From the NCBI RefSeq assembly GCF_963678635.1, contig NC_087062.1:73005345-73069344 (forward strand): DNA of 64,000 nucleotides. Direction: 5' to 3'. Below, in pieces: positions 11,217-21,796 of the stretch. Position numbers and translations under genes: made by a program. Origin of the DNA: Symsagittifera roscoffensis (lineage: Eukaryota > Xenacoelomorpha > Acoela > Convolutidae). Under the pieces are notes generated by a model. The model was not told where the DNA came from. It searched no databases and worked only from the letters and a program-made list of their open reading frames with translations. Positions within the stretch are counted from its first letter, which is position 1, and every line of letters starts with the position of its first letter.

Positions 11217-11925
11217 AGCGGGAGAAAGAAAAAGGGACTTGAGTGTGAACTCAGATGAAATCTGAGGGCACGGAAAAATTTTAAAAAAAATTATGGTTAC
11301 TAGTGCTATATAAATCAAAATGCTGCATGACAATTTTCTGAATGGGTAAATCAAAAGAAGTTTTAATCATTAGCTTACTAAGCGGAAATTCAGGTAGCAG
11401 ATGTATGCAGATTTTGATTGTTGTTTACCGATGATATGACAATTTTGCTTGTTTGTGAAATTTGGGTTGTAGAAAAAGTTAAATCTGCTGCAAACTTCTG
11501 TAAATGACCATTGGCATTGTATCTTGAGACGCACTCAATATTCTGGGGGCTCACTGACGGACGACGACACGCGATGATGACATCAATCTTGAGTCCGGGG
11601 AGTATGTGCCAGTCGGTCAAATTTGGAAGTTTGACCTTGAGAAAACGTTTAGTCATGATTTTGGGGTGAAATACATTTTTTCAAAAATTCGATTTGAACT
11701 GAAAATACCAGAAAAAAAAAGATCAGAAGATTCGAACTACAGTCGCAGGAAAATAGTAAAAAAATAGCAGCGGGAAATTGCTATTCGCAATTTCCAATAC
11801 AAAATTCGTACGAGAGTAGAGCTGTCGTATCCATGGCAGAAATCGGAAAGTGATCGCGAGTGGAGGAGAAGTAATTTAGAGTGGACCTTCGGTGGAAATA
11901 AGGACAGCTGAAGCTGCACAATGGT
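11217..11925 (+). other. 3' tail of the element, copy A
   Basis: Non-coding to weakly coding tail conserved in copies D (36,441-37,112) and E (41,451-42,097). It holds a short open segment (GDFEK- and FDLEKTFS-like peptides, about 11,580-11,850) and a perfect 9-5-9 inverted repeat at 11,773-11,795. Copies D and E end at GAAGTAA or CAAGTAA followed by R sequence, while copy A continues rightwards from 11,870. Confidence 0.6.
11773..11795. repeat. perfect stem-loop, 9-bp arms
   Basis: GGAAATTGC, loop TATTC, GCAATTTCC. The identical stem-loop is at 37,015-37,037 and 41,992-42,014 in the other two tails. Confidence 0.8.
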
Positions 11926-12423
11926 CCCAACCAAAAACTTGTTTTTTGAGTTAAAACTTACTTATTTCAAACTTCTCGATTTAAACTCAATCACCCAATC
12001 AAAATTAGAGTTGCTTCATAGTTTGTTTACTCGATTCTAGAGGTCGTGTCGGTATGTGAGTACCAAATATAGTTTTCTTGAGTGTGTTTTATATTGTTAT
12101 TTTGAGTTAGGGAGATTTTTTACGTTTATCTATCTGAAATGGAACCAAGGTCCACTGTCTAATAAAAAATAACTATACACAGGGTTCCGACCCATGTGTT
12201 TTAAGACCTGAGTATGGGGGCGTTATTACTTTCTAGAGTGGGGTTATTTTGGCCTTTAAGCTGTAACAGGGTTTTATTCTCATGTCGCAAGTGAGCCGAA
12301 TTGGCTCCGACCGCTTGAGGTAGAAAAACACAAGAGATAGTGTCCCTGACTCTTGAGCCAATGGTTATAAGGCCTATTTTTCTTTTAACTCAAATGTGAC
12401 TTAAGTAGGCGACTGTTACACAT
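11926..12423 (+). other. GC-richer block unique to copy A, candidate LTR fragment
   Basis: About 500 bases of clearly different composition from the AT-rich R0 that follows. They contain TCTAATAAAAAATAA (about 12,158), which could serve as a poly(A) signal, and end in GACTGTTACA at the junction. No second copy is present in the window, so an LTR cannot be confirmed. No convincing coding frame is seen. Confidence 0.35.
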
Positions 12424-12886
12424 CTACTCCTGCCATCAATAACGTGATTAAAGAGAGTTTTGTCTGAATTCTACAGACAACTTTCGCAACAATTTAAACT
12501 CTTGCTTAGACTAGTTTTCTGTCACTAGTATCCTTTCAACAGAAAAAGAAATTCAATTTTTAAAAAATTAATCTAAATAATGTTTTTGCGAAAAGTTTGC
12601 TGATGAGTTTTGCAAAAATTTTAAGCAAACATAGATGAAGTGTTGTTGTCTTATATTCTACAATGTCTTAATGACAATTTACAAAACTCAAAACGTTAGT
12701 TAGCTTTTCCCAATGTTTTATATTTTCCAGTTTTCAATTTTCTTTTCAAAAACCTTTTTCTTGAGTCATGTCAGTCATCTTAACGTGCTTGCAATAACTT
12801 TGAAAATTCTGAAGATAATTTCGACAACAAGAACAACATGAGTGGAGTGATTATCCTTGATATGAACATTCAAATATTCGCAATAG
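12424..12886. repeat. R0, partial AT-rich R unit
   Basis: This matches the right-hand end of the complete unit R4 (about 45,590-46,055), from GCCATCAATA to the point where the next unit starts. It is joined head-to-tail to R1, giving a genuine R-R junction. Confidence 0.75.
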
Positions 12887-12985
12887 CATGTATAAAAATT
12901 ACACTTCGAAAACTTTAAAACATCACAGAGCTGACGATGTCTTGACGCTTGTGAACGAGTATACTCTCAGCCACATTAATGACTG
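12830..12985 (-). pseudogene. C2H2-type zinc-finger remnant across the R0/R1 junction
   Basis: On the minus strand an open stretch reads RHRQLCDVLKFSKCNFYT, continuing with CYCEYLN, VHIKDNH. The Cys/His order and the C-x-F-x-T motif match the finger at the right window edge (LCPECNFCTY) and those at 54,319-54,463 and 55,613-55,830. In R3 and R4 the same gene is cut off just after NFYTYS by the element tail. It is a decayed fragment and no full gene is present. Confidence 0.55.
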
Positions 12986-15900
12986 GCTACTCTTGCGTTT
13001 CTATTATGAATGAATAAAATTATTATCTAGCTATATTTCTTCAAAAAACTCAAACCATTTAGATATCAACCAATCAATATTGAGCGTCCCTTGAAAAACT
13101 CGATAAATTTACAGAGTGAAATTTTCATAAATATAAATTTTACCAAATCAATCCAGTTTATCAGAAAGCCAACGTGTAAGTAATTTCAAAACCAATCAAT
13201 CAAATTGTTTTGCTCAACAGATTACGATATTCCTTGTTTTCAGTTTTTATAGGATTTTCCATTGTTGGTTAACTTAAATTTTAGCACTCAATCTGACTCT
13301 AAATTTGTACTTGAAAATTTTGTTCATAAATCTAGCAAAATTTTTTTTTATCAAGTATCCTCTATATAGTTCTATTGAATTACAAGTATTCCTGTGCAGC
13401 AAAAACCATTCAGATCATCTTTAACGTCATGACTCTATCTTCTTATACTTTTTTGAAAAAAATTATCCTTAAATTCTGATAATTGACTAATTGAAACCAT
13501 TGAAACATTCGAAACAGTTGAATAAAAAAAACTATGAATACAAAGACAAAAATTTCTGTTTTGAAACGTATTTTTGAGGTTTATATCAAATTTCTAAGTA
13601 TTTTTTATTCAGAATTAAAACTAATTGATTTGTGTTTCCGTCATGGGATCTGATTTGTTTTTAGAAAAACCAGCTCCCAGATCAAATATTGAAGTCATGG
13701 AAATTTTTTGAAAAGAACCGATGAAATACAGAAACTGGAACATAAACGATACAAATCAAATTAACTTCCAAAATACACTAAAAAGTTCAACCGAAATTTA
13801 GATGAAACAGCAGCTGAACAAATTCATCTAACTTTGTTAAGCAAATACTGAAAAACCAACTGAAATTTTTTTATGTTTTAGCTCACACTCGATTAGATTG
13901 TCTTTTTTGTCAGAAATTTTTCAAATATCCAAGAATCTAACTCTAAATGTACTATTCACTGACAAACAAAAGTTTTGAACCTATAGTTTTTCAAATACTC
14001 AATGTACAAATCATCGCACAACACAACGTCTACTGAGTTTTGAAATCAATAACAAACACAAAATCTCCCAATACTTGTGAGATTTCTTCAAAATCATTCA
14101 GAGTTTTGTTGACGTAGGCAAACTGCTTCAAAATTGTATTCTCTTTTGCTACGAAGAGTGGATTTTGAACGCATATTGGCTTTTCACAATGTACTTCTTG
14201 ATTGAGGCACACACCACCCTCCTCATGTCGTTTTGTGCTATATCAAATTTTTTATTACAGATGTCGAGCTCTTGATTCAAAGTTGATTTTTCTCCAATGT
14301 TGACTTTTGTAGGTCTGAGTCCAAGGTTTTCAGTGTCGTAAAGAACAGTATTTCTTATTGCCGAGATGATTTCTCCTTCTTTTTACCAAGGTAGACTTCT
14401 GTCGCTTTTCGGGCTGTCCCAGATCATTTTCCTTGATTATTTGGAAGCAGGAAGCAGAATATACTACTAAGCAGGTTTTTTGCTTGACAGAAGGCTTCAT
14501 TACATTTTCAAAAGACAATTTTCACTACGAGTTTTCATTACGAGGCCAAATTTTACATGTGATAGGTGCACGATTTGGTGTGAGGTCACTGGAGTGTAAG
14601 TCTTTAAACATCTTTTTGCATGCTTTTGAAGTGATTAGCAAAATATTTAGATGAGGAGAAACGAGAGAAGATATTTCGAGATTAGATGAAATTGGAAAAA
14701 AAAACTGTATGAGTCATCATGGTTTCTAGATATCGAATCAGTACCAAATACGGAACGTTTTGTATAGAGTTTGCATATGTGGAAAACACGTAGGCCTTAC
14801 TTTTCATAAATGAGTCCAAAGTTATCTGCAAAACGATGGCTGCTGCTATGTGTCAAGCTCTCCCCAAACCTTATTCAGATTATAAATTAAAACCCAAGCT
14901 AATTATTTGTATATCAACTAATTTTTATGTTCTCTTGAGAACTGTTAGTTCCAATTGGATCTTATATGTGAAATGGGTAGGTAAAACTCTTCATGTATGA
15001 ATCCAAATTTATCGGCAAAATTTTAATCAGATTAATATAAAAATCACTATTTATTTGTTTCGAAGAAGTTTTACGAAAAGGACCAAAAAACCCAAGCTAA
15101 TTGTTCGTCTATTAACAAATTTTTAGGTTTTCTGGAGACTTTTAGGTTCCAATTGGGTTTGAGAGGAACATTTCCTAACTAAAAACTGCAGTGATTCGAT
15201 AAGTATTTTTGACTGTCTTCTGAATTTGTTCAAACACAGATTCTACTCAAGTATTGCTGCATCACACGAAGAATGATTCAAATAGCCTAGACGAGCAATT
15301 GAACAGATTGTACGAAGAAAGAGAGCCTTTTCTCGTACAATCAGATTGTACGAAGAAAGAGAAAGGGTTTCTTTTCAACATATCAGCTTCTTATTGAAAC
15401 AATTTTGGACAAAATAGACTCAAAAACAAATTCCTGCAAGAATGTTGTAACTTTTGGGTGGTCGTATTCTAATCCAAAACAGAGTTGACTCCAAAAAATC
15501 TTCTTCACTAAAACTTGCAGAAAAACAATTTCTGACTCAGATAAAAATAAATTCTAGTTAGCTTTCATTTTTGATGCAAATTTTCGAACCAGAAACTTTC
15601 TTTTGAAATATTCAAAGCCAGTTAAAACCTCGGAGTTTCAATTTTTTCTATAATAGTTTTCAAAACTTTTCCTAAATTCTTTGAAAAACCAAAATATTGA
15701 ATGCATAAGCTATTCTTTTTTGCTTGGAAAACGCGCTACTCTGTAAAACTGTTCAAGTAAAATAAAATCATAAAAATATTTAAAAAAAGCTAAGCAATAC
15801 AGTTCTCATAATTGAGTTTTTGAGAAAAGAAAGTACTATCTTACCGAATACCACACAACTTATAGTTGTCCAATCAATAGGTTAGAGAATCTATTTAATC

Positions 15901-16232
15901 AAAACTTAACACAGCTGAGTTTCAATACTGTGATTAAAGAGTTTTGTATCAATTCTACAGACAACTTTCAAGACAGTTTGAACTCTATTGCGTAGATTAG
16001 TTTTCCGTCACTAGAATCCTATGAAAAGAAAAAGAAAGCCAAATTTAAAAATATTAATTTGAAGTATGTTCTTGCGAAAAATTTGCTGATGAGTTTTGCG
16101 AAAACTGTACACAAACTTAGATGAAGAGTTGCTGTCTTATATTCTACAAAATTTTAATGGCAATTTACCAAACTCAAAACGTTAATTATTTTTTTCCAAT
16201 GTTTTGTATGCTCTAGTTTTCCAAATGACAAG
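12887..16232. repeat. R1, AT-rich repeat unit
   Basis: Begins TATAAAAATTACAC and ends TCTAGTTTTCCAAATGACAA, where copy B starts. It aligns along its length with R4 (42,098-45,900) but lacks about 200 bases present in R4 near 42,214-42,430. It holds minus-strand coding remnants (zinc finger at its left end, conserved exon at 13,988-14,400) and an internal duplication of about 234 bases (about 14,765-15,180). Apart from those remnants it appears non-coding. Confidence 0.8.
13988..14400 (-). pseudogene. conserved minus-strand exon remnant, R1 copy
   Basis: The minus strand gives a largely open frame with GEIISAIRNTVLYDTENLGL, then LNQELDICNKKFDIA, RRVVCASIKKYIV, and, after a one-base loss, KPICVQNPLF, KENTILKQFAYVNKTL and DFVFVIDFKTQ followed by a stop. 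The same peptide recurs in R2, R3, R4, R5 and R6, best in R6. Family not recognised. Confidence 0.5.
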
Positions 16233-17219
16233 TCATGGAAACCAATAGAAGACCATCACGAGCTGCCAGCTGAACATGAGACGAAAGAAATTGTGAAGAG
16301 AAATCCAGAGATGCCACTGGAAATGGTGTTCAAGTCAAAGATAGTGAGGGAAACACTAAAAGCAAAACGCTACGACCTCGATGAAGTGGAGACAAGAAGT
16401 GTGACGATAGGAGAGGATCTGAAGAGACTACTCGAGAAACTAGCAGACGATAAACCGGTAGTCTGGAACAATGATAAACACAAACCGGAAGTCACCATAT
16501 TAAAATGAGTAGAAGCGGCTCATGGCGAGGACTCAACGATAGACAAGCAACCTGACGACAAAGAACTTATGCGAACATTAGTCGAGAAATTCCCAGAGGA
16601 CATACTAAGACGGACTACGTTTCGGAAGAAGAAAGTGACATAGAAGGAGGAAGCTGAACACCTGATCAAGAGTCCGAGGAGTGGTCTAAATCAGAAGGAG
16701 ACAGTAAGGAAGAGAATTTGTCCGGGGAGTTGGAAGAATGGGATGATCACTCAGAGAAGAGTGGTGACAACCAAGACAGTCTTTGAATGATATTATCAGA
16801 AGAGAAAACGAGGCACCACGACAGAGAACTACAATTTGATCCTTCCTCAGGGACGTACAACCTAGAGCAAGAGGATGCGTACGGAGGAGAAGAGCTTGAG
16901 AAAATAGCGGTGTCAAGGAAACCATTCAGGGAGCTATCGTGCAATTCAATTGTCAGGACGAACCTGGAACCGGACGATGACAGGTGATCTTGAGAAGGAT
17001 AGTTTGCGTTAAGCTAAAATACAAAATCCACAATCTCAGAGAACTGAATGGTCAAATGATGGCATTGAAGGAACACGTCAAATCGAGATACAGACTGTCG
17101 GATCTGATACGAGCCCAGAAGAATGACAAGATGACGAGTAACCTCTCTAAATGGATCCGGATGGGAGTAAAGAAGAAAGGAGACCTGAAAGAGGACATTT
17201 ATAAGATCTTTAGCTAGTT
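16233..17219 (+). pseudogene. acidic pre-integrase region, copy B
   Basis: Starts at AAACCAATAGAAGACCATC, the same left border as copies C and D. It encodes an open segment (16,293-16,508) with KAKRYDLDEVETR, then an acidic Ser/Glu/Asp-rich segment, then 16,984-17,217 with REL-type helices (LRELNGQMMALKEHVK) ending IFS and TAG. That TAG is also present in copies C and D before the same peptide FYKERRDLL. In Ty3/gypsy elements this position follows RNase H, but no RNase H is visible. Function unknown. Confidence 0.6.
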
Positions 17220-18460
17220 CTACAAAGAGAGAAGGGACTTACTCTATCACACAGCTGATGGTGTAGTAGCCTGTAGGAGGAAAGATGAAGAGAAGATGTT
17301 ACACAGGCATGATCTCATAAAACTGCCATAGCTAAGCCAGACGGAAGTGTTGTTCAGACCGCCCGATCAGATGGGACATCAGGGGATAGACAAGGTACAA
17401 CAAATAGTATTACACATGTTTTGTTGGCCAGGGTAGAGAAAGGCTTGCGAATTGTGGATGAACGCATGCTTGTCGCGTTTACAAGCAAAAGACCCTAGAA
17501 AAAAATGAAATTCACACTTTAGTTCGTGCGAAGCTCGGAGTTTAACGAGGTCGTGCAGATAGTCCATCAGAATAGCTGTATGACCGACTCGGGTTACAAT
17601 CAGATACTGGTAACCATAGATCACTTTACGAAACTGGCAGAAGCAGTACCATGTCAGACGGCCTAAGCGGAAGAGACTTATGATAATTTGATAACGCACT
17701 GGATATCAAGATACGGTTGGCCGATGACAATCCAATCGGACAAAGTGAAAGCCTTCGTAGGGGACCTGACAAAAGAGCTGACGAGGAGATCCCACATTGC
17801 TCAAGCGCATTCAACAACCTACCATCCTCAAACGAACGGATTAGTGGAGAGGCAGAACTGAACTTTGGTGAACATGCTCAGGATATACTGCTCAAGATAC
17901 ATGACAAATTGGGATAAATATCTGCCGCAAGTGGTAGGGGCGTATAACATCACGCAACATTCAACAACATGGATCAGTCCTTTTATGGTGTTAACTGGCA
18001 GGGAATGAGCGATGCCGCTGACATTCTGTTCTCCAGAATACAAAGGGAAAAAGATGTCGCCTCAGGCGTATGTGAAGGAAGCGGTCAGGAGACAACAAGA
18101 ATTAAACGAACTTAGTAGAATAAACACGGCGTAGGCACAGATCAGACAGCGGAAGAAATACGATAAAAAAAACTTCAAGCAAAACCGTATGCTGTGGGAC
18201 AATACGTCTAGGTATTGCAGAATATCATACCTCCAAAAGGGACTAAAAAGTCGCTAAAGAAATGGAGAGGACCATTTCTGATAACAGAGGTACACCAGCA
18301 GGGCCGGCTTTATCGCTTGTGTACAGGGCGTGCGGCGCACTACGAAAATCTGAAACCTAACGTCCCATCTCCGGAAGACTGGTGTGTACCACAGAACATA
18401 GAAGGACTCGAGTATCTACTGGTAGGGCCAGCATGTGAGGTGAACGAGAAAGGCACGAGA
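17220..18460 (+). pseudogene. integrase remnant, copy B
   Basis: Contains the zinc-binding N-terminal domain (HTADGVVACRRK, GHQGIDKVQQ, about 17,220-17,480), the catalytic core, and the GPF/Y tail (KKWRGPFLITEVHQ, 18,255-18,330). The second active-site motif reads SDKVKAF instead of SDNGKAF. The four core stops of copy A (TAA, TGA, TGA, TAG) are all present at the same codons. The flanking region differs from A, so these stops predate the duplication. Not functional. Confidence 0.85.
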
Positions 18461-18957
18461 TAAAAGAATACATGAGCATGCAACGAGTACATGAGCATGG
18501 ATGATAACGAGAAGATAGAGATGGATTCGGACAAAGGATCTTTCACGGAGGAAGGCTGGAATAATCCAGAGCACAACAAGGTACCAAAGTCGACAGAATC
18601 AGACCTGCCGATGACCACAGGGACGAGGAAAGGCGATCGCAAACGGAAAAGCACGAGGTACAACAGGTATATTTTTCCGGGAAGTGGTGGTAGGACTTAC
18701 CCGCACCGAAAAATTGACGATAAAGAAGCTCAGGGAGGTAAGAGAGACTAACAGGTTGGAACTGGATCAGGAGGAAGCTGGGCCTGCCATATGAAGAAAT
18801 TTCAAGACAAAATGCAAGATACCGAATGAATATTCAGAGAACATCCTGATCACAGACAGCGACTTCATTTTGTCAGATAGGACTAGTGCGATCTGCATAA
18901 CAGCGGACATGATCTTCAACACGAGACTGGAAGAAGATTCAAAAGAGAATATCAGTC
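18461..18957 (+). pseudogene. acidic linker and truncated macro-like module, copy B
   Basis: The linker runs to GGTAT at 18,668 and then jumps to ATTTTTCCGGG, deleting about 355 bases that copy A has between 1,205 and 1,558. The macro-like part keeps the first strand and ITADMIF but stops at about 18,957, where unrelated AT-rich sequence begins, so the C-terminal half is absent. Confidence 0.65.
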
Positions 18958-19612
18958 CTCTGGGGTTGTGAAAGGATTCATGGAAATGTAAATTGTAGAT
19001 TAAATTGATTTTCAAAGATCAGACTCCATTTAGAGCAGAGCGCACTCACCCAAAGAAAACTTACTGTGTAGAGTGTGTGTTATCATATTAAAACGAATCG
19101 TAAAAAGATGGTTTCAATCGTAAAAAGATGGTTTTCAAAAATTCTATTTTTCAGCAGAGTCATAGAAGCTGGTCGATTATTTCCGTTTAGTTGCCAAATG
19201 TTACAAATTGTGAATTGACTCGACATAAAATATTTTCATTTTGACCACGAATGTTTTTGTATTTTCACAAAAAAATTGACTAACCAAAAAAAAGCTGAGT
19301 CTACGTGTGCTTTCATGGCTCACTCTGACCAAAAATATTGGATAAAAATGAGCATTACGCGGCCAAATTCTGTTTTTTTTACGAATTGAAGCGGACTCCG
19401 CAACAAGTGCGCTCTCTTTGTTCTTTTTTTGTTCTTTTGGTTTTTTGATTGCTCCGAAAAAGTTTTAAGATGTTAAACAATATTTGCGCCTAAACAGTGC
19501 ACATTTTGATCTCGTAAACGACAAAACTCTCAAAAAAATCCTTTCCCTCAAACACACATATTATGTGAAGTACAAATGATAGTTTTATTTCCCGCTCCTA
19601 GTTAACCTTATA
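18958..19612. other. unique AT-rich filler between copies B and C
   Basis: No coding sequence and no match to the R units seen. It contains a 20-bp tandem duplication (AATCGTAAAAAGATGGTTTC at 19,096-19,136). The last bases before copy C (AGAGGACCAATAGAGG) repeat the first bases of the element, a microhomology at the joint. Confidence 0.6.
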
Positions 19613-20613
19613 GAGGACCAATAGAGGAAACCAATAGAGGACCATCCCGAGCTGCCAGCTGAACATGAGACGAAAGAAATTCTGAAGAGAAATCCAGAGC
19701 TGTCACTGGAAATGGTGCTCAAGTCGAAGATAGTGAGGGAAACACTAAAAGCAAAACGCTATGACCTCGATGAAGTGGAGACAAGAATTGTGACGATAGG
19801 AGAGGATCTGAAGAGACTACTCGAGAAACTAGCAGACGATAAACCTGTTGTCCGGAACAATGATCTAGACAAACCGGAAGTCACCATATTAAAATGAGTG
19901 AAAGCGGCTCATGGCGAGGACTCAACGATAGCCAAGCAACCTGACTACAAAGAAGTTATGCGAACATTGGTCTAGAAAATCCCAGAGGGCATACTAAGAC
20001 GCACTACGTTTTGGAAGAAGAAAGTGACATTGACGGAGGAAGCTGAACACCTAGGACCAGATCAAGAGTCGGGGGAGTGGTCTAAATCAGAAAAAGACAG
20101 TGAGGAAGAGAATTTGTCCGGGGAGTCGGAAGATTGGGATGATGACTCGGAGAAGAGTGGTGACAACCAAGACAGTCTTTGCATGATATTATCAGAAGAG
20201 AAAACGAGGCACCACGACAGAGAACCACAAACTGATCCTTCCTCAGGGACGTACAACCTAGAGCAACAGGATGCGTACGGACGAGAATAGCTTGAGAAAA
20301 TAGCGGTGTCAAGGAAACCATTCAGGGAGCTATCGTACAATTCAATTGTCAGGACGAACCTGGAGTCGGACGATGACAGGGTGGTCTTGAGAAGGATAGT
20401 TTGCGTAAAGCTAAAAGACGAAATCCACAGTCTAAGAGAACTGAATGGTCAAACGATGGCTTTGAAGGAACACGTCAAAGCGAGATACAGACTGTCGGAT
20501 CTGATACGAGCCCAGAAGAATGACAAGATGACGAGTAACCTCTCTAAATGGATCCGGACGGGAATAAAGAAGAAAGAAGACCTGAAAGAGGATATTTACA
20601 ACATCTTTAGCTA
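19613..20613 (+). pseudogene. acidic pre-integrase region, copy C
   Basis: Same left border and content as copies B and D: the segment KSKIVRETLKAKRYDLDEVE (19,712-19,897), then the best-kept acidic stretch in the window (20,024-20,290, with DSEEENLSGESEDWDDDSEK), then 20,306-20,614 with VVLRRIVCVKLKDEIHSL and ending in the shared TAG after NIFS. No enzyme motif is visible. A structural or regulatory linker is the simplest reading. Confidence 0.6.
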
Positions 20614-21796
20614 GTTCTACAAAGAGAGAAGGGACTTACTATTTCACACAGCTGATGGAGTAGTAGCCTGTAGGAGGAAAGGTGAAGAGAAGATGTTACA
20701 CAGGCATAATCTCATCATACTGCCACAGCTAAGCCAGACGGAAGTGTTGATCAGACTGCCCGATCAGGTGGGACATCAGAGGATAGACAAGGTACAACAA
20801 ATATTTATACACAGGTTTGGTTGGCCAGGGTAAGAAAGGCTTGCGAAAGGTGGATGAACGCAGGCTTGTCGTGTTTACGAGTAAAAGGCCCTAGAAAAAG
20901 GAAATTCACACTTAAGTATGTGGAAATCTCGGAGTTTAACGAGGTCGTGCACATAGACCATCAGAAGATCTGCATGACCGACTCGGGTTACAATCAGATA
21001 CTGGTAATCATAGATCACTTTACGAAACTGGCAGAAGCGGTACCATGTCAGAGGGCCTAAGCGGAAGAGACTTGTGATTGTTTGATAAAGTACTGGATAT
21101 CAAGATATGGTTGGCCGAGGACAATCCAATCGGACAATGGGAAAGCCTTCGTAGGGGACCTGACAAAAGAACTGATGAGGAGATCCCACATTGCTCAAGA
21201 GCATTCAACAACCTTCCATCCTCAAACGAACGGATTAAGCGGATTAAGGGAGAGGCAGGTGAACACTGGGTATACTGCTCGAGATACATGACAAATTGGG
21301 ATAAACATCTGCCGCAAGTGGTAGGGGCATATAACAGCGCGCAAAAATCAACAACATGGACCAGTCCTTTTATGATGTTGACTGGCAGGGAGAGAGCGAT
21401 GCCCCTGACATTCTTCTATCCGGAATACAAAGGGAAAAAGATGTCGCATCAGGCGTATGTGAAGGAAGCGGTCAGGAGACAACAAGAATTAAACGAGCTT
21501 TGTAGAATAAACAAGGCGTAGTTACAGATCAGACAGCGGAAGAAGAATGACAAAAAACTTCGAGCAAAACCGTATGCTATGGGAAAATACGTCTAGGTAA
21601 TGCAGAATATCATACCTCCAAAAGGGACTAAAAAGTCGCTAAAGAAATGGAGAGGACCGTTTCTGATAACGGAGGTACACCAGCAGGGCCGGTATTATCG
21701 CTTGAGTACAGGGCGTGCGGCGCACTACGAAAATTTGAAACCTCACGCCCCATCTCCGGAAGACTGGTGTGTATCACAGAACAAAGAAGGACTCAA
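20614..21796 (+). pseudogene. integrase remnant, copy C, truncated at its 3' end
   Basis: Zinc-binding domain, core and tail are present. The core keeps the TAA after GCC and the TAG before the tail that copies A and B share, but not the two TGA codons. Around the catalytic Glu a 9-bp duplication (CGGATTAAG twice, about 21,230-21,249) and a deletion disrupt the frame. The copy ends inside the tail at 21,796, where CTATAG is shared with R2, consistent with a microhomology-mediated joint. Confidence 0.85.

Noticed and set aside
11733-11752. GATTCGAACTACAGTCGC resembling a tRNA T-loop on the minus strand
   Set aside because: T-stem arms do not pair and no acceptor or anticodon arms are found. 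The sequence lies in the element tail in all copies.
2545-12776. Apparent excess of CTTGAG/TTCTTGAGT across the element
   Set aside because: Many instances are Leu-Glu codons or belong to the 25-bp repeat. I could not count it against expectation, so it is not claimed.
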